Source: Streptomyces cacaoi (GTDB lineage Bacteria; Actinomycetota; Actinomycetes; Streptomycetales; Streptomycetaceae). From it: a stretch of 64,000 nucleotides of DNA. The stretch covers positions 1-64,000 of the forward strand of contig NZ_BJMM01000006.1 in NCBI RefSeq assembly GCF_006539165.1, read 5' to 3'. The translations under genes and the position numbers were made by a program. Below are positions 35,383-43,170 of the stretch, piece after piece (positions within the stretch are counted from its first letter, which is position 1; every line of letters starts with the position of its first letter). The notes beneath the pieces were generated by a model. That model was not told the origin of the DNA, searched no databases, and saw only the letters and a program-made list of their open reading frames with translations.

Positions 35383-37929
35383 GTGAAGACCCTGAAGACC
35401 GTGATGACGGTCAAGACGAGCAACAACCGACTGCTGCCGGTCCTGCTGCTGGGCGCGCAGGCCGCGGTGTGGCCGGGCGCGGCGCTGCTGCGCGGTGCCG
35501 CCCCGGCCGCCGCCGAGCTGCTCGCGGCCGCCGTCGTGGCCGGAGTCGTCGCTGCCGCCCTCGGGCTGCGCCGCGCGCACCCGGTGCCCGCACTGCTGCT
35601 GGTGACCGCGGCCTGCGCGCTGGGCGCCGACCCGCTGCCGACGGGCGCGCTGGCCGTCCTGGGCACGGCGGGCGTCGCGCTGGCCCTGGGCACCGTGGCC
35701 GTCGAGCACGACACCACCACCGCGCTGCTGTGCACCGGCACGCTCGCGGTGTGGCAGGCCGCACACGGCATCACCCTGCACGGCCTCGGCGACCACCAGG
35801 GGCTCGGCTCGGCGCTCACGGCGCTGCTGTACGCCGCCGCGACCGGGGCCGGGATGCGGCTGCGGGCGGTGCGGGCCACGCGGCGGGCCGCCGAACTGCG
35901 GCTGCGCCGCGCCGAGTCGGAGCGCCACCGGCTGCCCGCTGCCGAACGCCGCCGTATGGAGCGGGAGCTGCACGACGTCAGCGCGCACCATCTGACGGGG
36001 GTCGTCGTGACCGTGGAGGCCGCCCGCGGGCTGCGTGAGCGCCGCCCCGAGATGGCCGGACAGGCCCTGGAGTTCGCGGCGGAGACCGGCCGCCAGGTGA
36101 CCAGGGCGCTGGGCGCGGTGCGGGCGCCCGCACCGTCCGCCGACGACGTGCCCGCGCCGGAGGAACGGCTGCGGGAACTGGTGGCCGGATTCCGGTCCCT
36201 GGGCCAGCCCGTCACCTGTGATCTGGAGGCGCTGCCCGAGGGCGCCGTCGGCGACGCGGCGTACGGCATCGTCCGCGAGGCGCTGACCAACGTGGTGCGC
36301 TACGCCTCCGGCGCCGCGACCACCGTCCGCTGCACCTACGACGACGACCGTACGGAGATCGTCGTCAGCAACGCACCGCCGGACGCCTCGGCGGGGCCCA
36401 CGGCGCGCGGCGCCGGTCTCGGCGGCGGGCGCGGCCAGAACCTGCTGCGCGGCCGGGCCCGCGAGGCGGGCGGCACCCTCACCACCGGTCCGACCCCCGA
36501 AGGGGGCTGGGAGGTGCGCGCGGTGCTGCCCGGCCGGAGCGCGGAAGCGCCCTCGGACGGGGTGCCGCGCCGGTACCGGGTGGCACAGTTCGCCGCTGCC
36601 GCCGGGCTGCTCGTCCAGCCGCTGGTGCCGTCGCTCGTCCTGCACGACACCGCCCGGCAGCCCGGGCACGGCGTCCCGGCCGGACTGCTGTTCGCACTGC
36701 TGGCCGCGGCGCAGGTGACGGCACTGCTGTGGCTGCGCCGTCAGCTGCACGGCACGGATCGGTCCGCCTCCGGAGCGCTGGGTGCGCTGCTCGTCCTGGC
36801 CGGGCTGTGGCCCGCCGCCGTCGCCGCCGGCGACTACGCGGGCGTCGCGGCGCTGCCGCCCGCGCTCGGCATGCTCGCCACCTGCGTGGCGCTGGCCGTC
36901 CTCGCCGCGCGGGACGCTGCCGGGGACGGCGGCCCGGTGAGCGCCCTCGCGGCGCTGCCGCGTCCGGCCGTGCCCGCGGTGGCCGCCGCCGTGCACGCGG
37001 TCGCGGGCACCGGCGCCGTCCTCGCCTGCGGGGTCACCGCGCCGCTCCCGGCGGTCGCCGGGGTGGCGACGGCCGCGGCCGCGGCGGCCGCCGCGTCGGC
37101 CTGGGGCCTCGGCACCTGGTACGGCGGACGCGGCCGGGCCGCCGAGGCCGCGCGGGACGAACAGGTCGCGGCCTGGACGCAGGAGGCCGTACGCGACGCG
37201 TGGGCCGAGCGCCGCCGGATCACCGCCGGGCTGGAGACGACCGTGCTGGCCCGCGCCGCCGACATGATCGCCGAGGCGGAGGCGGGGCGCCTGGAGGAGA
37301 CCGCCGCCCGCGCCCGCGACGCCCTCGCCGCGATGCGCTCCCTGCTGGACACCGTCCGGGACGGGGAACAGCACGCCGCGCTGCGTCCGCAGCCCACGTT
37401 GGAGGCGCTGGATCTGCTGGTCCAGCAGTACCGGGCCACGGGACGCGAGGTCGAGGTGCGGTTCGGCGCCCGGCTGCCCGAGCGGCTGCCCGCCGAGGTG
37501 GACCTCGCCGCCTACCGGGCCGCCGAGATCATCCTGGAGGCGGCCGGCGACGCACCCGCCCGGCTCATGTTCGACCTCGCGGACGGGGAGCTGACCCTCG
37601 ACGCCTCCGGTGTGCCGCGCGCCACGCGTCCGGCGTCCCGGGAACGGCTGGCCGTGCGGGCCGCCGCACTCGGCGGCACGGTGACCACCCGGCCTCCGGA
37701 CGCGGTCCGGCTGCGCCTGCCGCGGGGCGCGGAGCACACGGCGGGCGCACCGGCCGCCGTGTGCGCGGGCACGGCACCGGCGGCGGTGGACGTGACCGGG
37801 AGCGCGGGCGCGGGCGGCGGGGCGAGGACACAGGGCGCGCCGGAGACCGTGCCGGGCGCAGCGGAGACACCACAGGCACCGGCGGCGCGGCACGGCGCGC
37901 GCACGGGCGACGAGGAGGACCCCCGATGA
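35383..37929 (+). CDS. tandem histidine kinase, second half lacks the His
   Basis: An 848-aa sensor made of two kinase-like halves. Half one: membrane helices (about residues 18-160), a NarL-type dimerisation box with MERELHDVSAHHL (phospho-acceptor His at about 197), an N box around Asn 303 (GIVREALTNVVRYA) and a G-rich lid (GAGLGGGRGQNLL). Half two: another set of helices (about 400-590) and a helical segment with AERRRITAGLETTVLARAA at the place of the second His box, but without His, then a shortened ATPase-like part without a clear N box. So one half is catalytic and the other probably a sensor or pseudokinase. GTG 35383 is used; ATG 35404 is possible. The response-regulator gene starts in an ATGA overlap. 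Confidence 0.82.
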   Translation: MKTLKTVMTVKTSNNRLLPVLLLGAQAAVWPGAALLRGAAPAAAELLAAAVVAGVVAAALGLRRAHPVPALLLVTAACALGADPLPTGALAVLGTAGVALALGTVAVEHDTTTALLCTGTLAVWQAAHGITLHGLGDHQGLGSALTALLYAAATGAGMRLRAVRATRRAAELRLRRAESERHRLPAAERRRMERELHDVSAHHLTGVVVTVEAARGLRERRPEMAGQALEFAAETGRQVTRALGAVRAPAPSADDVPAPEERLRELVAGFRSLGQPVTCDLEALPEGAVGDAAYGIVREALTNVVRYASGAATTVRCTYDDDRTEIVVSNAPPDASAGPTARGAGLGGGRGQNLLRGRAREAGGTLTTGPTPEGGWEVRAVLPGRSAEAPSDGVPRRYRVAQFAAAAGLLVQPLVPSLVLHDTARQPGHGVPAGLLFALLAAAQVTALLWLRRQLHGTDRSASGALGALLVLAGLWPAAVAAGDYAGVAALPPALGMLATCVALAVLAARDAAGDGGPVSALAALPRPAVPAVAAAVHAVAGTGAVLACGVTAPLPAVAGVATAAAAAAAASAWGLGTWYGGRGRAAEAARDEQVAAWTQEAVRDAWAERRRITAGLETTVLARAADMIAEAEAGRLEETAARARDALAAMRSLLDTVRDGEQHAALRPQPTLEALDLLVQQYRATGREVEVRFGARLPERLPAEVDLAAYRAAEIILEAAGDAPARLMFDLADGELTLDASGVPRATRPASRERLAVRAAALGGTVTTRPPDAVRLRLPRGAEHTAGAPAAVCAGTAPAAVDVTGSAGAGGGARTQGAPETVPGAAETPQAPAARHGARTGDEEDPR

Positions 37930-38681
37930 CCCTCAGAGTGCTGGTCGTCGACGACCAGAGCGTGGTGCGGGCGGGTTTCGCCGCCATCATCGACGCCGAA
38001 CCGGACATGGAGGTCGTCGGGGAGGCGGGCGACGGCGTCACCGCCGTACGCCTCGCCGGTGAACTCGCCCCCGACGTCGTCGTCATGGACGTCCGGATGC
38101 CCGAACTCGACGGCATCGCCGCCACCCGGATCCTCACCGGCCGCGAGGACGCGCCCCGCGTGCTGGTGCTGACCACCTTCGACCTCGACACTTATGTCTT
38201 CGGGGCGCTGCGCGCCGGTGCCTCCGGCTTCCTGCTCAAGGACGTCAGGGCGGACGAACTCCCCGCCGGCATCCGCACGGTGGCCTCCGGCGACGGCATC
38301 CTCGCGCCGTCCGCGACCCGGCGGCTCATCGGCCACTACGCCGGGGGACCGGCCGGCGAGCCGCAGCCCGAGACGGACGCCGGGATGCTCGGCGCGCTGA
38401 CCGCCCAGGAACGCCGGGTCCTCACCCTGGTCGCCTCGGGGCTGAACAACACGGAGATCGCCGAGAAGCTGGACATCGCGGTCGGGACGGTCAAGTCCCA
38501 TGTGAACGCGCTGCTGCGCAAGCTCGGTCTGCGCGACCGCGTGCAGGCCACGATCCTCGCCTACGACCTGGGCCTGGCCAGGGCGAACCCTCCCGGACCG
38601 GACGCGCCACCGCAGCCACACGGCCGACGGGACGGCGCACACGGCCCATGGGAGGAAGCACGCGACCGCTCGGGCGGCTGA
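37926..38681 (+). CDS. NarL/FixJ-type response regulator
   Basis: A 251-aa two-component regulator. The receiver domain (about residues 1-120) has VVDDQ acidic pocket, phospho-acceptor Asp in VVVMDVRMP, and Lys in GFLLKDV. The C-terminal LuxR helix-turn-helix reads LTAQERRVLTLVASGLNNTEIAEKLDIAVGTVKSHV in blocks such as GTVKSHVN. A 40-residue Pro/Gly/Arg tail follows. It overlaps the kinase gene by four bases, so the two form one system. The target genes are unknown; the SCO4225-like membrane gene follows 166 bases later. Confidence 0.92.
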   Translation: MTLRVLVVDDQSVVRAGFAAIIDAEPDMEVVGEAGDGVTAVRLAGELAPDVVVMDVRMPELDGIAATRILTGREDAPRVLVLTTFDLDTYVFGALRAGASGFLLKDVRADELPAGIRTVASGDGILAPSATRRLIGHYAGGPAGEPQPETDAGMLGALTAQERRVLTLVASGLNNTEIAEKLDIAVGTVKSHVNALLRKLGLRDRVQATILAYDLGLARANPPGPDAPPQPHGRRDGAHGPWEEARDRSGG

Positions 38682-38770
38682 GACCACCGCACACCACCAC
38701 GCACCACGTACTCCTCACGCACTCCTCACGTACGTCCCCGCCCGTCCGGCGCGCCCAGGCAGGACCGCGC

Positions 38771-38820
38771 CCGTCCAGGCCCGTCAACGCCCGTCAACGC
38801 CCGTCAACGCCCGTCCGCGC
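38771..38820. repeat. 10-bp tandem repeat array
   Basis: Five units of period 10: CCGTCAACGC three times exactly at 38781-38810, flanked by CCGTCCAGGC and CCGTCCGCGC. It lies in the gap before the SCO4225-like gene, 28 bases ahead of its ATG. A 10-bp period equals one DNA turn, so it may be a stack of protein sites or a slippage product. Confidence 0.85.
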
Positions 38821-38847
38821 ACGCCACGAACAAGGAGATCCCTCCGC

Positions 38848-39180
38848 ATGACCGCCGAGCGCCGCTCCCTCCCGCACACCCTGCGCCGCGCCCTCACGAG
38901 CGTGCCCGCGCTCGTCTACCTGGCGGTCTGCGTGGGCCTGACGGTGTGGGCCGCCGTGGTCACCGCGGGCGACAGCAGCGGCGAGTCCATGGCCGGGGTG
39001 ATCCCGATGCTGGCCACCCTCCCGCTCAGCCTGGCCGTGCTGGCGCTGCCGCTGCCGGAGGGGCCGTGGGCGTTCCTGCCGCCGCTGCTCGTCTGCGCGC
39101 TCGTCAACGCCGTGTTCATCGGCTGGTGCGTCCGCACCCTCACGGAGCGGTCCGTCTCCCGTTCCGGCAACCGGGCCTGA
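38848..39180 (+). CDS. SCO4225-family small membrane protein
   Basis: A 110-aa integral membrane protein with three predicted helices (LVYLAVCVGLTVWAAVV, a central MLATLPLSLAVLALPL, and FLPPLLVCALVNAVFIGW). It matches the short streptomycete membrane protein family named after SCO4225; function unknown. AAGGAGAT precedes ATG 38848. It follows the two-component system on the same strand, separated by the tandem repeat, and may respond to it. Confidence 0.82.
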   Translation: MTAERRSLPHTLRRALTSVPALVYLAVCVGLTVWAAVVTAGDSSGESMAGVIPMLATLPLSLAVLALPLPEGPWAFLPPLLVCALVNAVFIGWCVRTLTERSVSRSGNRA

Positions 39181-39209
39181 GCCGGGGCCCGTCGGCCGGG
39201 CGGGAGCCG

Positions 39210-39704
39210 TCAGCTGCCGGCCCGCCGGTACACGGAGTCGAGCGTCTGCTCCTTGGCCGGTCCCCGCACGGTCCAGCGCAGCCGCCACTCGTCGGGCGAG
39301 ACGACGGTGAAGCGGCCCTCGTAGTAGTCGGCTCCGCAGTGGTGCGGGGCCGTCCACCGGCCGTCGCGCAGATCGAGGTCGTGGAAGGGGCGGCCGTCGG
39401 CGAAGAACACCCGCGCCGTGCCGTCCGGCTCAGGGACCAGCCGCAGCGTCCGCCCGGCCGCGCGGTGCGTACCGCCCCACTCCAGGACGCCTTCCTCGAC
39501 GTGCAGCCACGCACCGCCCTCCCCGGCTCCGTGGTCCTCCTCGCACGCACCGCCCGCGTCGTCCCCGCCGTCCTCCCGGAACTCGGCTCGTCCGGTGAAC
39601 CGGCCGCTGCCGCCGGACATCCGGTCGGACAGCTCGCGGCGTACGGTCCACTCGCCGGCCAGGTAGGCGAGGGCGTCGGCTACGGGGTGCGGTTCGGGTT
39701 CCAT
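39210..39704 (-). CDS. DUF6314-like protein
   Basis: A 164-aa lipocalin-like beta-barrel candidate. LAGEWTVRRELSDR at the start, GRFTGRAEF, CGADYYEGRF and WRLRWTVRGPAKEQTLDSVYRR at the end follow the pattern of DUF6314 proteins. The family has no proven role; the barrel suggests binding of a small molecule. An acidic insert with two Cys and several Asp/Glu (DDAGGACEEDHGAGE) lies at about residues 48-62. ATG 39704. Convergent with the SCO4225-like gene. Confidence 0.75.
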   Translation of the reverse strand: MEPEPHPVADALAYLAGEWTVRRELSDRMSGGSGRFTGRAEFREDGGDDAGGACEEDHGAGEGGAWLHVEEGVLEWGGTHRAAGRTLRLVPEPDGTARVFFADGRPFHDLDLRDGRWTAPHHCGADYYEGRFTVVSPDEWRLRWTVRGPAKEQTLDSVYRRAGS

Positions 39705-39947
39705 GGCAGCAGTTTCGCAAGGTCCGCTCTCCGCGGGCCGGACGGGGCCCCGCCCCGGGGCACCGGCGCTGAACGCGGAACACGTGCTCGCGCGCGGTCG
39801 CGGGGCCGAGCGGGAGGAGGTGCCGGGGGGAGTCGCCGGGGGAGGTGCGCGCGACCCGGACGCGTCGGAGCCGGATGAGGACGAGACCGGCGCGGAATGA
39901 ATCCGGCGCGCTGTTGCCTGCGGCCCGGGACAGACCCGCTCGGTCGG

Positions 39948-40706
39948 TCACAGGAGGGCGCCGCCGGAGACCTCGATGCGCTGGGCGGTCATCCAGCGCA
40001 GGCCGTCGGACGCCAGTGTGGCGATGGCGTCGCCGATCTCCTCGGGTTCGCCGACGCGGCCAAGCGCGGTCTGCCCGGCCAGACCCTGGCGCATACCGGC
40101 GTCATCCCGCATGGCACCGCCGTTGAAGTCGGTGGCGGTCGGCCCCGGGGCAATGGAGTTGACCCGGATACCTCGGGGGCCGAGTTCTGCGGCCAGAGTG
40201 CGGCTCAGGGCCTCGACGGCGGCCTTCGAGGCGGAGTAGACCGAGGTCGCGGGGCTGGTGTGGCGAGTCAACGACGACGAGACGTTGATGACGCGGGCGC
40301 CTTTCGCCAGCATCGGCACAAGCGACTGGATGAAGAAGAACGTGCCCCGCACATTCGTGCCGAACACCGTGTCGAAGTCGTCGGTCGTGACAGCTTCCAG
40401 TGGCCCGAAGACACCCACCCCCGCGTTGTTGACCACGATATCGAGCCGCGAAGCCCCCCAGCGCTCAAGCAGCCCGCTCAGCTCGGAAGTGAAAGCTCCG
40501 AAAGAGGAGACGTCGCTGATGTCGAGACGCACGGCAGCGGCGGTCCCACCCGCAGCGTGCACGTGCTGCTGTGTCTCCTCGGCCCCGGCCACATCACCGC
40601 GATGAGTGACCACGACGCGCACCCCGCGCGCCGCCAGCGCAAGAGCCGTACTCCGGCCCAGACCACGGTTCGCACCGGTCACCAAAGCGATCCGGTCGGC
40701 TGTCAT
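39948..40706 (-). CDS. SDR-family oxidoreductase
   Basis: A 252-aa classical short-chain dehydrogenase. TGANRGLG binds the cofactor, VVNNAG is the conserved strand, YSASKAAV is the catalytic Y-x-x-x-K, and ISGG-like VSGGALL ends the fold. The Arg after the Gly-rich loop (THRGD) suggests NADPH. It is divergent from a TetR gene and two matching operators lie in the gap, so expression is probably released by the TetR ligand. Confidence 0.9.
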   Translation of the reverse strand: MTADRIALVTGANRGLGRSTALALAARGVRVVVTHRGDVAGAEETQQHVHAAGGTAAAVRLDISDVSSFGAFTSELSGLLERWGASRLDIVVNNAGVGVFGPLEAVTTDDFDTVFGTNVRGTFFFIQSLVPMLAKGARVINVSSSLTRHTSPATSVYSASKAAVEALSRTLAAELGPRGIRVNSIAPGPTATDFNGGAMRDDAGMRQGLAGQTALGRVGEPEEIGDAIATLASDGLRWMTAQRIEVSGGALL

Positions 40707-40758
40707 CCGCTACCCCCCATCACACGGCACCGGAGAGACATCGGGCACCGTCATCAGA

Positions 40759-40778
40759 TGCGAGTCACTTGACTCGCC
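40759..40778. promoter_or_regulatory. TetR operator, SDR-proximal copy
   Basis: The 20-base site TGCGAGTCACTTGACTCGCC is the reverse-oriented copy of the site at 40809-40828, with one mismatch in the outer base. Its arms are GCGAGTCA and TGACTCGC in inverted order around a two-base centre. It lies 53 bases upstream of the SDR start. Confidence 0.85.
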
Positions 40779-40808
40779 TTTCCGTTGCAGCGTAGGCAGC
40801 CCCAAAGA

Positions 40809-40828
40809 GGCGAGTCAAGTGACTCGCC
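40809..40828. promoter_or_regulatory. TetR operator, regulator-proximal copy
   Basis: Perfect nine-base arms GGCGAGTCA and TGACTCGCC around AG, 25 bases upstream of the TetR start. Centre-to-centre distance to the other copy is 50 bases, close to five helical turns. Confidence 0.88.
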
Positions 40829-40852
40829 TCGGGTCTGGGGCATACTGCACGC

Positions 40853-41488
40853 ATGGCAGCAGAGCTCTCCGCACACCACCGCCGTCTCGCCCAGCAAAAG
40901 CGTGAGGCGATCATCTCCGCGGCCACGGACCTCTTCCTGAACCACGGTTACGACGGCACGTCCCTCGCGCGCATTGCCGAAGGGGCGACCGTCTCGAAGT
41001 CCACCTTGTTCAAGCAGTTCCCCACCAAGGCAGCCCTCTTCGAGGCCATCGTCACGGAGTCATGGCAGCGTGACGCCACCGGCGCCGTCGCGCGGCCTCC
41101 GGCCGGAGATCTGCGTTCCGGCCTGACCTCCATCGGTCACCGCTACGCCGACCTGATCGGCCGGCCCGGTATGACAGCCCTGTTCCGCATCGTCATCGCC
41201 GAGCTGCCTCGCTTCCCCGAACTGGGACGGATGCAGTTCCAGCTCGGCAAGCTGCCCTACTTCACCTCTGTCCAGCGCTACCTGGAGTCGGAGCACGAGG
41301 CCGGTAACGCCGACGTTCCGGACGCAGAGAGCGCCGCCAACCAGTTCCTCGGGATGATCGCCAACTACGTCCTGTGGCCCCGCATGCTGCTGACCGACTG
41401 GAACCCCACAGCCTCCGACATTCGTTACGCCGTCGAGCAAGCGGTAGAGACCACGCTCGCCCGCTATGCCTCCAAGCGACCAGCCTGA
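40853..41488 (+). CDS. TetR-family regulator
   Basis: A 211-aa TetR protein with helix-turn-helix TSLARIAEGATVSKSTLFKQFP in blocks (GATVSKSTLFKQF) at about residues 38-62 and an AefR-like effector domain (FRIVIAELPRFPELG). It is divergent from the SDR gene with two 20-base operators in the gap, making autoregulation plus SDR repression very likely. ATG 40853. It is followed directly by a gene remnant. Confidence 0.9.
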   Translation: MAAELSAHHRRLAQQKREAIISAATDLFLNHGYDGTSLARIAEGATVSKSTLFKQFPTKAALFEAIVTESWQRDATGAVARPPAGDLRSGLTSIGHRYADLIGRPGMTALFRIVIAELPRFPELGRMQFQLGKLPYFTSVQRYLESEHEAGNADVPDAESAANQFLGMIANYVLWPRMLLTDWNPTASDIRYAVEQAVETTLARYASKRPA

Positions 41489-41799
41489 TCCGAAGCCGGA
41501 ATGCGTACGTCGTCTCCCGCGCGCTGGAGCTGCCGGTCACCCTCGACATGCCGGGCAAGGTCGCGGACTGCCTCCGCACCACCGAGCTGGAGCCCGCCGA
41601 GCGCGCCGCGCTCGACCAGGAGTTGACTGTACGGCGCGGCCAGGGCTACACCCTGCGCGTCAGCGCCCTCCCCGCCGTGCACCGAGGGCTCCTCGCCCGC
41701 TCCCAGCCGCTCGACGGCGGCCAGGGACTCCTCGCGGTCCCGGCCCGGCGCAAGGCCCGCCGCGAGTACGAGAACCGGGTCAGTACCCTCACGCCCTAG
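41489..41799 (+). pseudogene. 5'-truncated gene remnant, family unknown
   Basis: After the TetR stop the sequence reads for about 95 codons as protein-like residues (VTLDMPGKVADCLR, LEPAERAALDQELTVRRGQGYTLRVSA, ARRKARREYENRV in blocks) and then stops at 41797-41799. There is no start codon with a ribosome site after 41488, so the 5' part appears missing. It resembles small proteins of integrative elements in streptomycetes, but I cannot name it. Its place beside the cyn deletion scar suggests past recombination here. Confidence 0.4.
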
Positions 41800-41979
41800 T
41801 CATGATCAATCTCAGCGCCAACCGCTGTACCGATGTTCCCCGAGGCCGAAGTCCATGGGGTGCTCCGAAGCGGTGGGGGCGGGCCGCCGCGCGGCGGCGG
41901 GGGCGTCGGTCGTCGGTGGTGCCGGCCGGTCCGGTGCGCCGGGCCGCCCCGCACCACCCGGTGCGGACGTGCCCTCGGG

Positions 41980-42450
41980 TCAGAAGGGGTTGGCCGGCAG
42001 GTACTTGCCGTCGAGGGTGATGACGGCGCGCTCGCCGCCCTCGGGGTCCGGGACCTTCTGCACGTCCAGCTTGAAGTTGACCGCGGAGATGATGCCGTCG
42101 CCGAACTGCTCGTGGACCAGGGCCTTGAGGGTGGTGCCGTAGACCTGGAGCATCTCGTAGAAGCGGTAGATGGTCGGGTCGGTGGGGACGCCGCCGGGGA
42201 TCGAGCCGCGGGTGGGGATCGTCCGGAGCAGCATCACCGCGTCCTCGTCCAGGCCCAGCAGTTCGGCCACGGCCCGGGCGGACTGCTCGGGCAGGGCGTG
42301 TTGGCCGAGGACGGCCGCGGTGGTGAAGGCGACGGACAGGCCGGCGGCGTCCGCGATCTGCTGCCAGGTGAGGTCCTTGCGGGTCTTGGCCTCGACGGCC
42401 CGGGTGGCCAGGTTCTGGCGGGCGGTGGGGTCGAACTGGGCGTGTGGCAT
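41980..42450 (-). CDS. cynS: cyanate hydratase (cyanase)
   Basis: A 156-aa cyanase, which converts cyanate plus bicarbonate to ammonia and CO2. The N-terminal helical domain has [24 protein letters not shown] in blocks, and the C-terminal catalytic domain has [14 protein letters not shown] (catalytic Arg and Glu) and DGIISAVNF (catalytic Ser), all present. Length equals the family norm, so it should be active as a decamer. GAAAGGAA precedes ATG 42450. In the usual layout a carbonic anhydrase (cynT) precedes it and a LysR regulator (cynR) is divergent; here both survive only as fragments, so bicarbonate recycling and induction may be lost. Confidence 0.95.
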   Translation of the reverse strand: MPHAQFDPTARQNLATRAVEAKTRKDLTWQQIADAAGLSVAFTTAAVLGQHALPEQSARAVAELLGLDEDAVMLLRTIPTRGSIPGGVPTDPTIYRFYEMLQVYGTTLKALVHEQFGDGIISAVNFKLDVQKVPDPEGGERAVITLDGKYLPANPF

Positions 42451-42625
42451 GAGGGGGTTCCTTTCCGGGGCGGGGTTCCGTTGTCGAGGGTGCCGTTCCG
42501 CGCGGCACGGCTGAAGCGGCGGGTTCCGGGGTGTCGCGGTTCCGCGCCGCGAGCGGGTCCGTACGGGTGTCCGGGGCCGGGCGCGTCGGTCGGGACGCGA
42601 GGGCGGCGCCCGTGCCGGCGGTGCC

Positions 42626-42907
42626 GAGGGCGTCGACGCGCCCGGTGGCGATGACGAGGATCCAGCCGTGCGGCGTCACCTGCTTCTCCGCCAGCCCCCG
42701 CGCGACCGAGGACTGCGAGGTCGGGTTCGTGAGCTGCGCGTACACGTTCCGGCGGATCAGGGCCTCCGGTTTCCGGCGGCCTGCGGGGATGCCGGCGGTG
42801 CGGGCCACGGCGGCGTCCGCGTGCCCCAGCCAGTCGGCGACCGCCGGGGCGCCCGACAGATCATGGCCTTCGGCCAGGGCGCTCATCGTGCCGCAGGCGG
42901 AGTGCCC
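42626..42907 (-). pseudogene. cynT: carbonic anhydrase remnant, N-terminal half deleted
   Basis: On the minus strand GHSACGTMSALAEGHDLSG and then VADWLGHADAAV, ALIRRNVYAQLTNP and [15 protein letters not shown] match the second half of beta-carbonic anhydrases, including the zinc ligands in G-H-S-x-C-G. The residues before GHSACG (LPGER in this frame) do not belong to the family, and the first zinc site (C-x-D-S-R) is missing. Similarity fades after ATGRVDAL at about 42626, and the frame runs on into cynS without a stop. It is therefore a non-functional fragment of the cynT expected upstream of cynS. Confidence 0.75.
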
Positions 42908-43079
42908 ACGCTCTCCCGGCAGGTCGAACAGCGGGAATGCGCCCTCGGTGTGCGACTGCTGGACCGCGCCGACAGCCCTGCTGCACCGCGAGGGGGCCTA
43001 CCGCAGCACCGCCGCCCGCGCCTTCACCGAACTGGCCCGGAACCTCGTCCGCGACCGCGGCTGCACCCCGCCGCCGTGA
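42906..43079 (+). pseudogene. cynR: LysR regulator remnant with internal deletion
   Basis: From about 42906 the plus strand reads PTLSRQVEQRECALGVRLLDR, in blocks the recognition helix of a LysR DNA-binding domain (SRQVEQRE, LGVRLLDR). About 60 bases later, in the next frame, the sequence LLHREGAYRSTAARAFTELARNLV followed by a stop at 43077-43079 resembles the last residues of a CynR-type effector domain. The roughly 250 residues in between and the first 20 are missing. The left edge abuts the carbonic anhydrase fragment, so the two remnants share a deletion joint near 42905-42910. Confidence 0.6.
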
Positions 43080-43084
43080 ACCGT

Positions 43085-43100
43085 CCGGGCCCGCGCCCGG
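43085..43100. terminator. stem-loop after cynR remnant
   Basis: CCGGGC and GCCCGG pair as a six-base stem around CCGC. It lies between the LysR remnant and the stop of the convergent membrane-protein gene. No T-tract, as is common in high-GC actinomycetes. Confidence 0.4.
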
Positions 43101-43108
43101 GGCGCGGT

Positions 43109-43170
43109 TCACGGCGTCACGGCGTCACGGCGTCACGGCCGTCCGCCGTCGTGCCGTCCGCCGTCGTGCC
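43109..43170. repeat. two short tandem arrays at a gene 3' end
   Basis: TCACGGCG is repeated four times (43109-43140, last unit with one change). It is followed by two exact copies of a 15-base unit (43141-43155 and 43156-43170) that encode two GGRHD blocks at the C terminus of the adjacent membrane protein. Confidence 0.85.

Noticed and set aside
35326..37893. An 855-codon open frame opposite the histidine kinase
   Set aside because: Shadow of the kinase gene; the plus-strand protein has real kinase motifs and couples to the response regulator.
42531..43079. A 182-codon plus-strand frame as a single new protein
   Set aside because: Its left part is antisense to the carbonic anhydrase fragment and only its last 35 codons look protein-like, matching a LysR tail, so it is treated as part of the cynR remnant.
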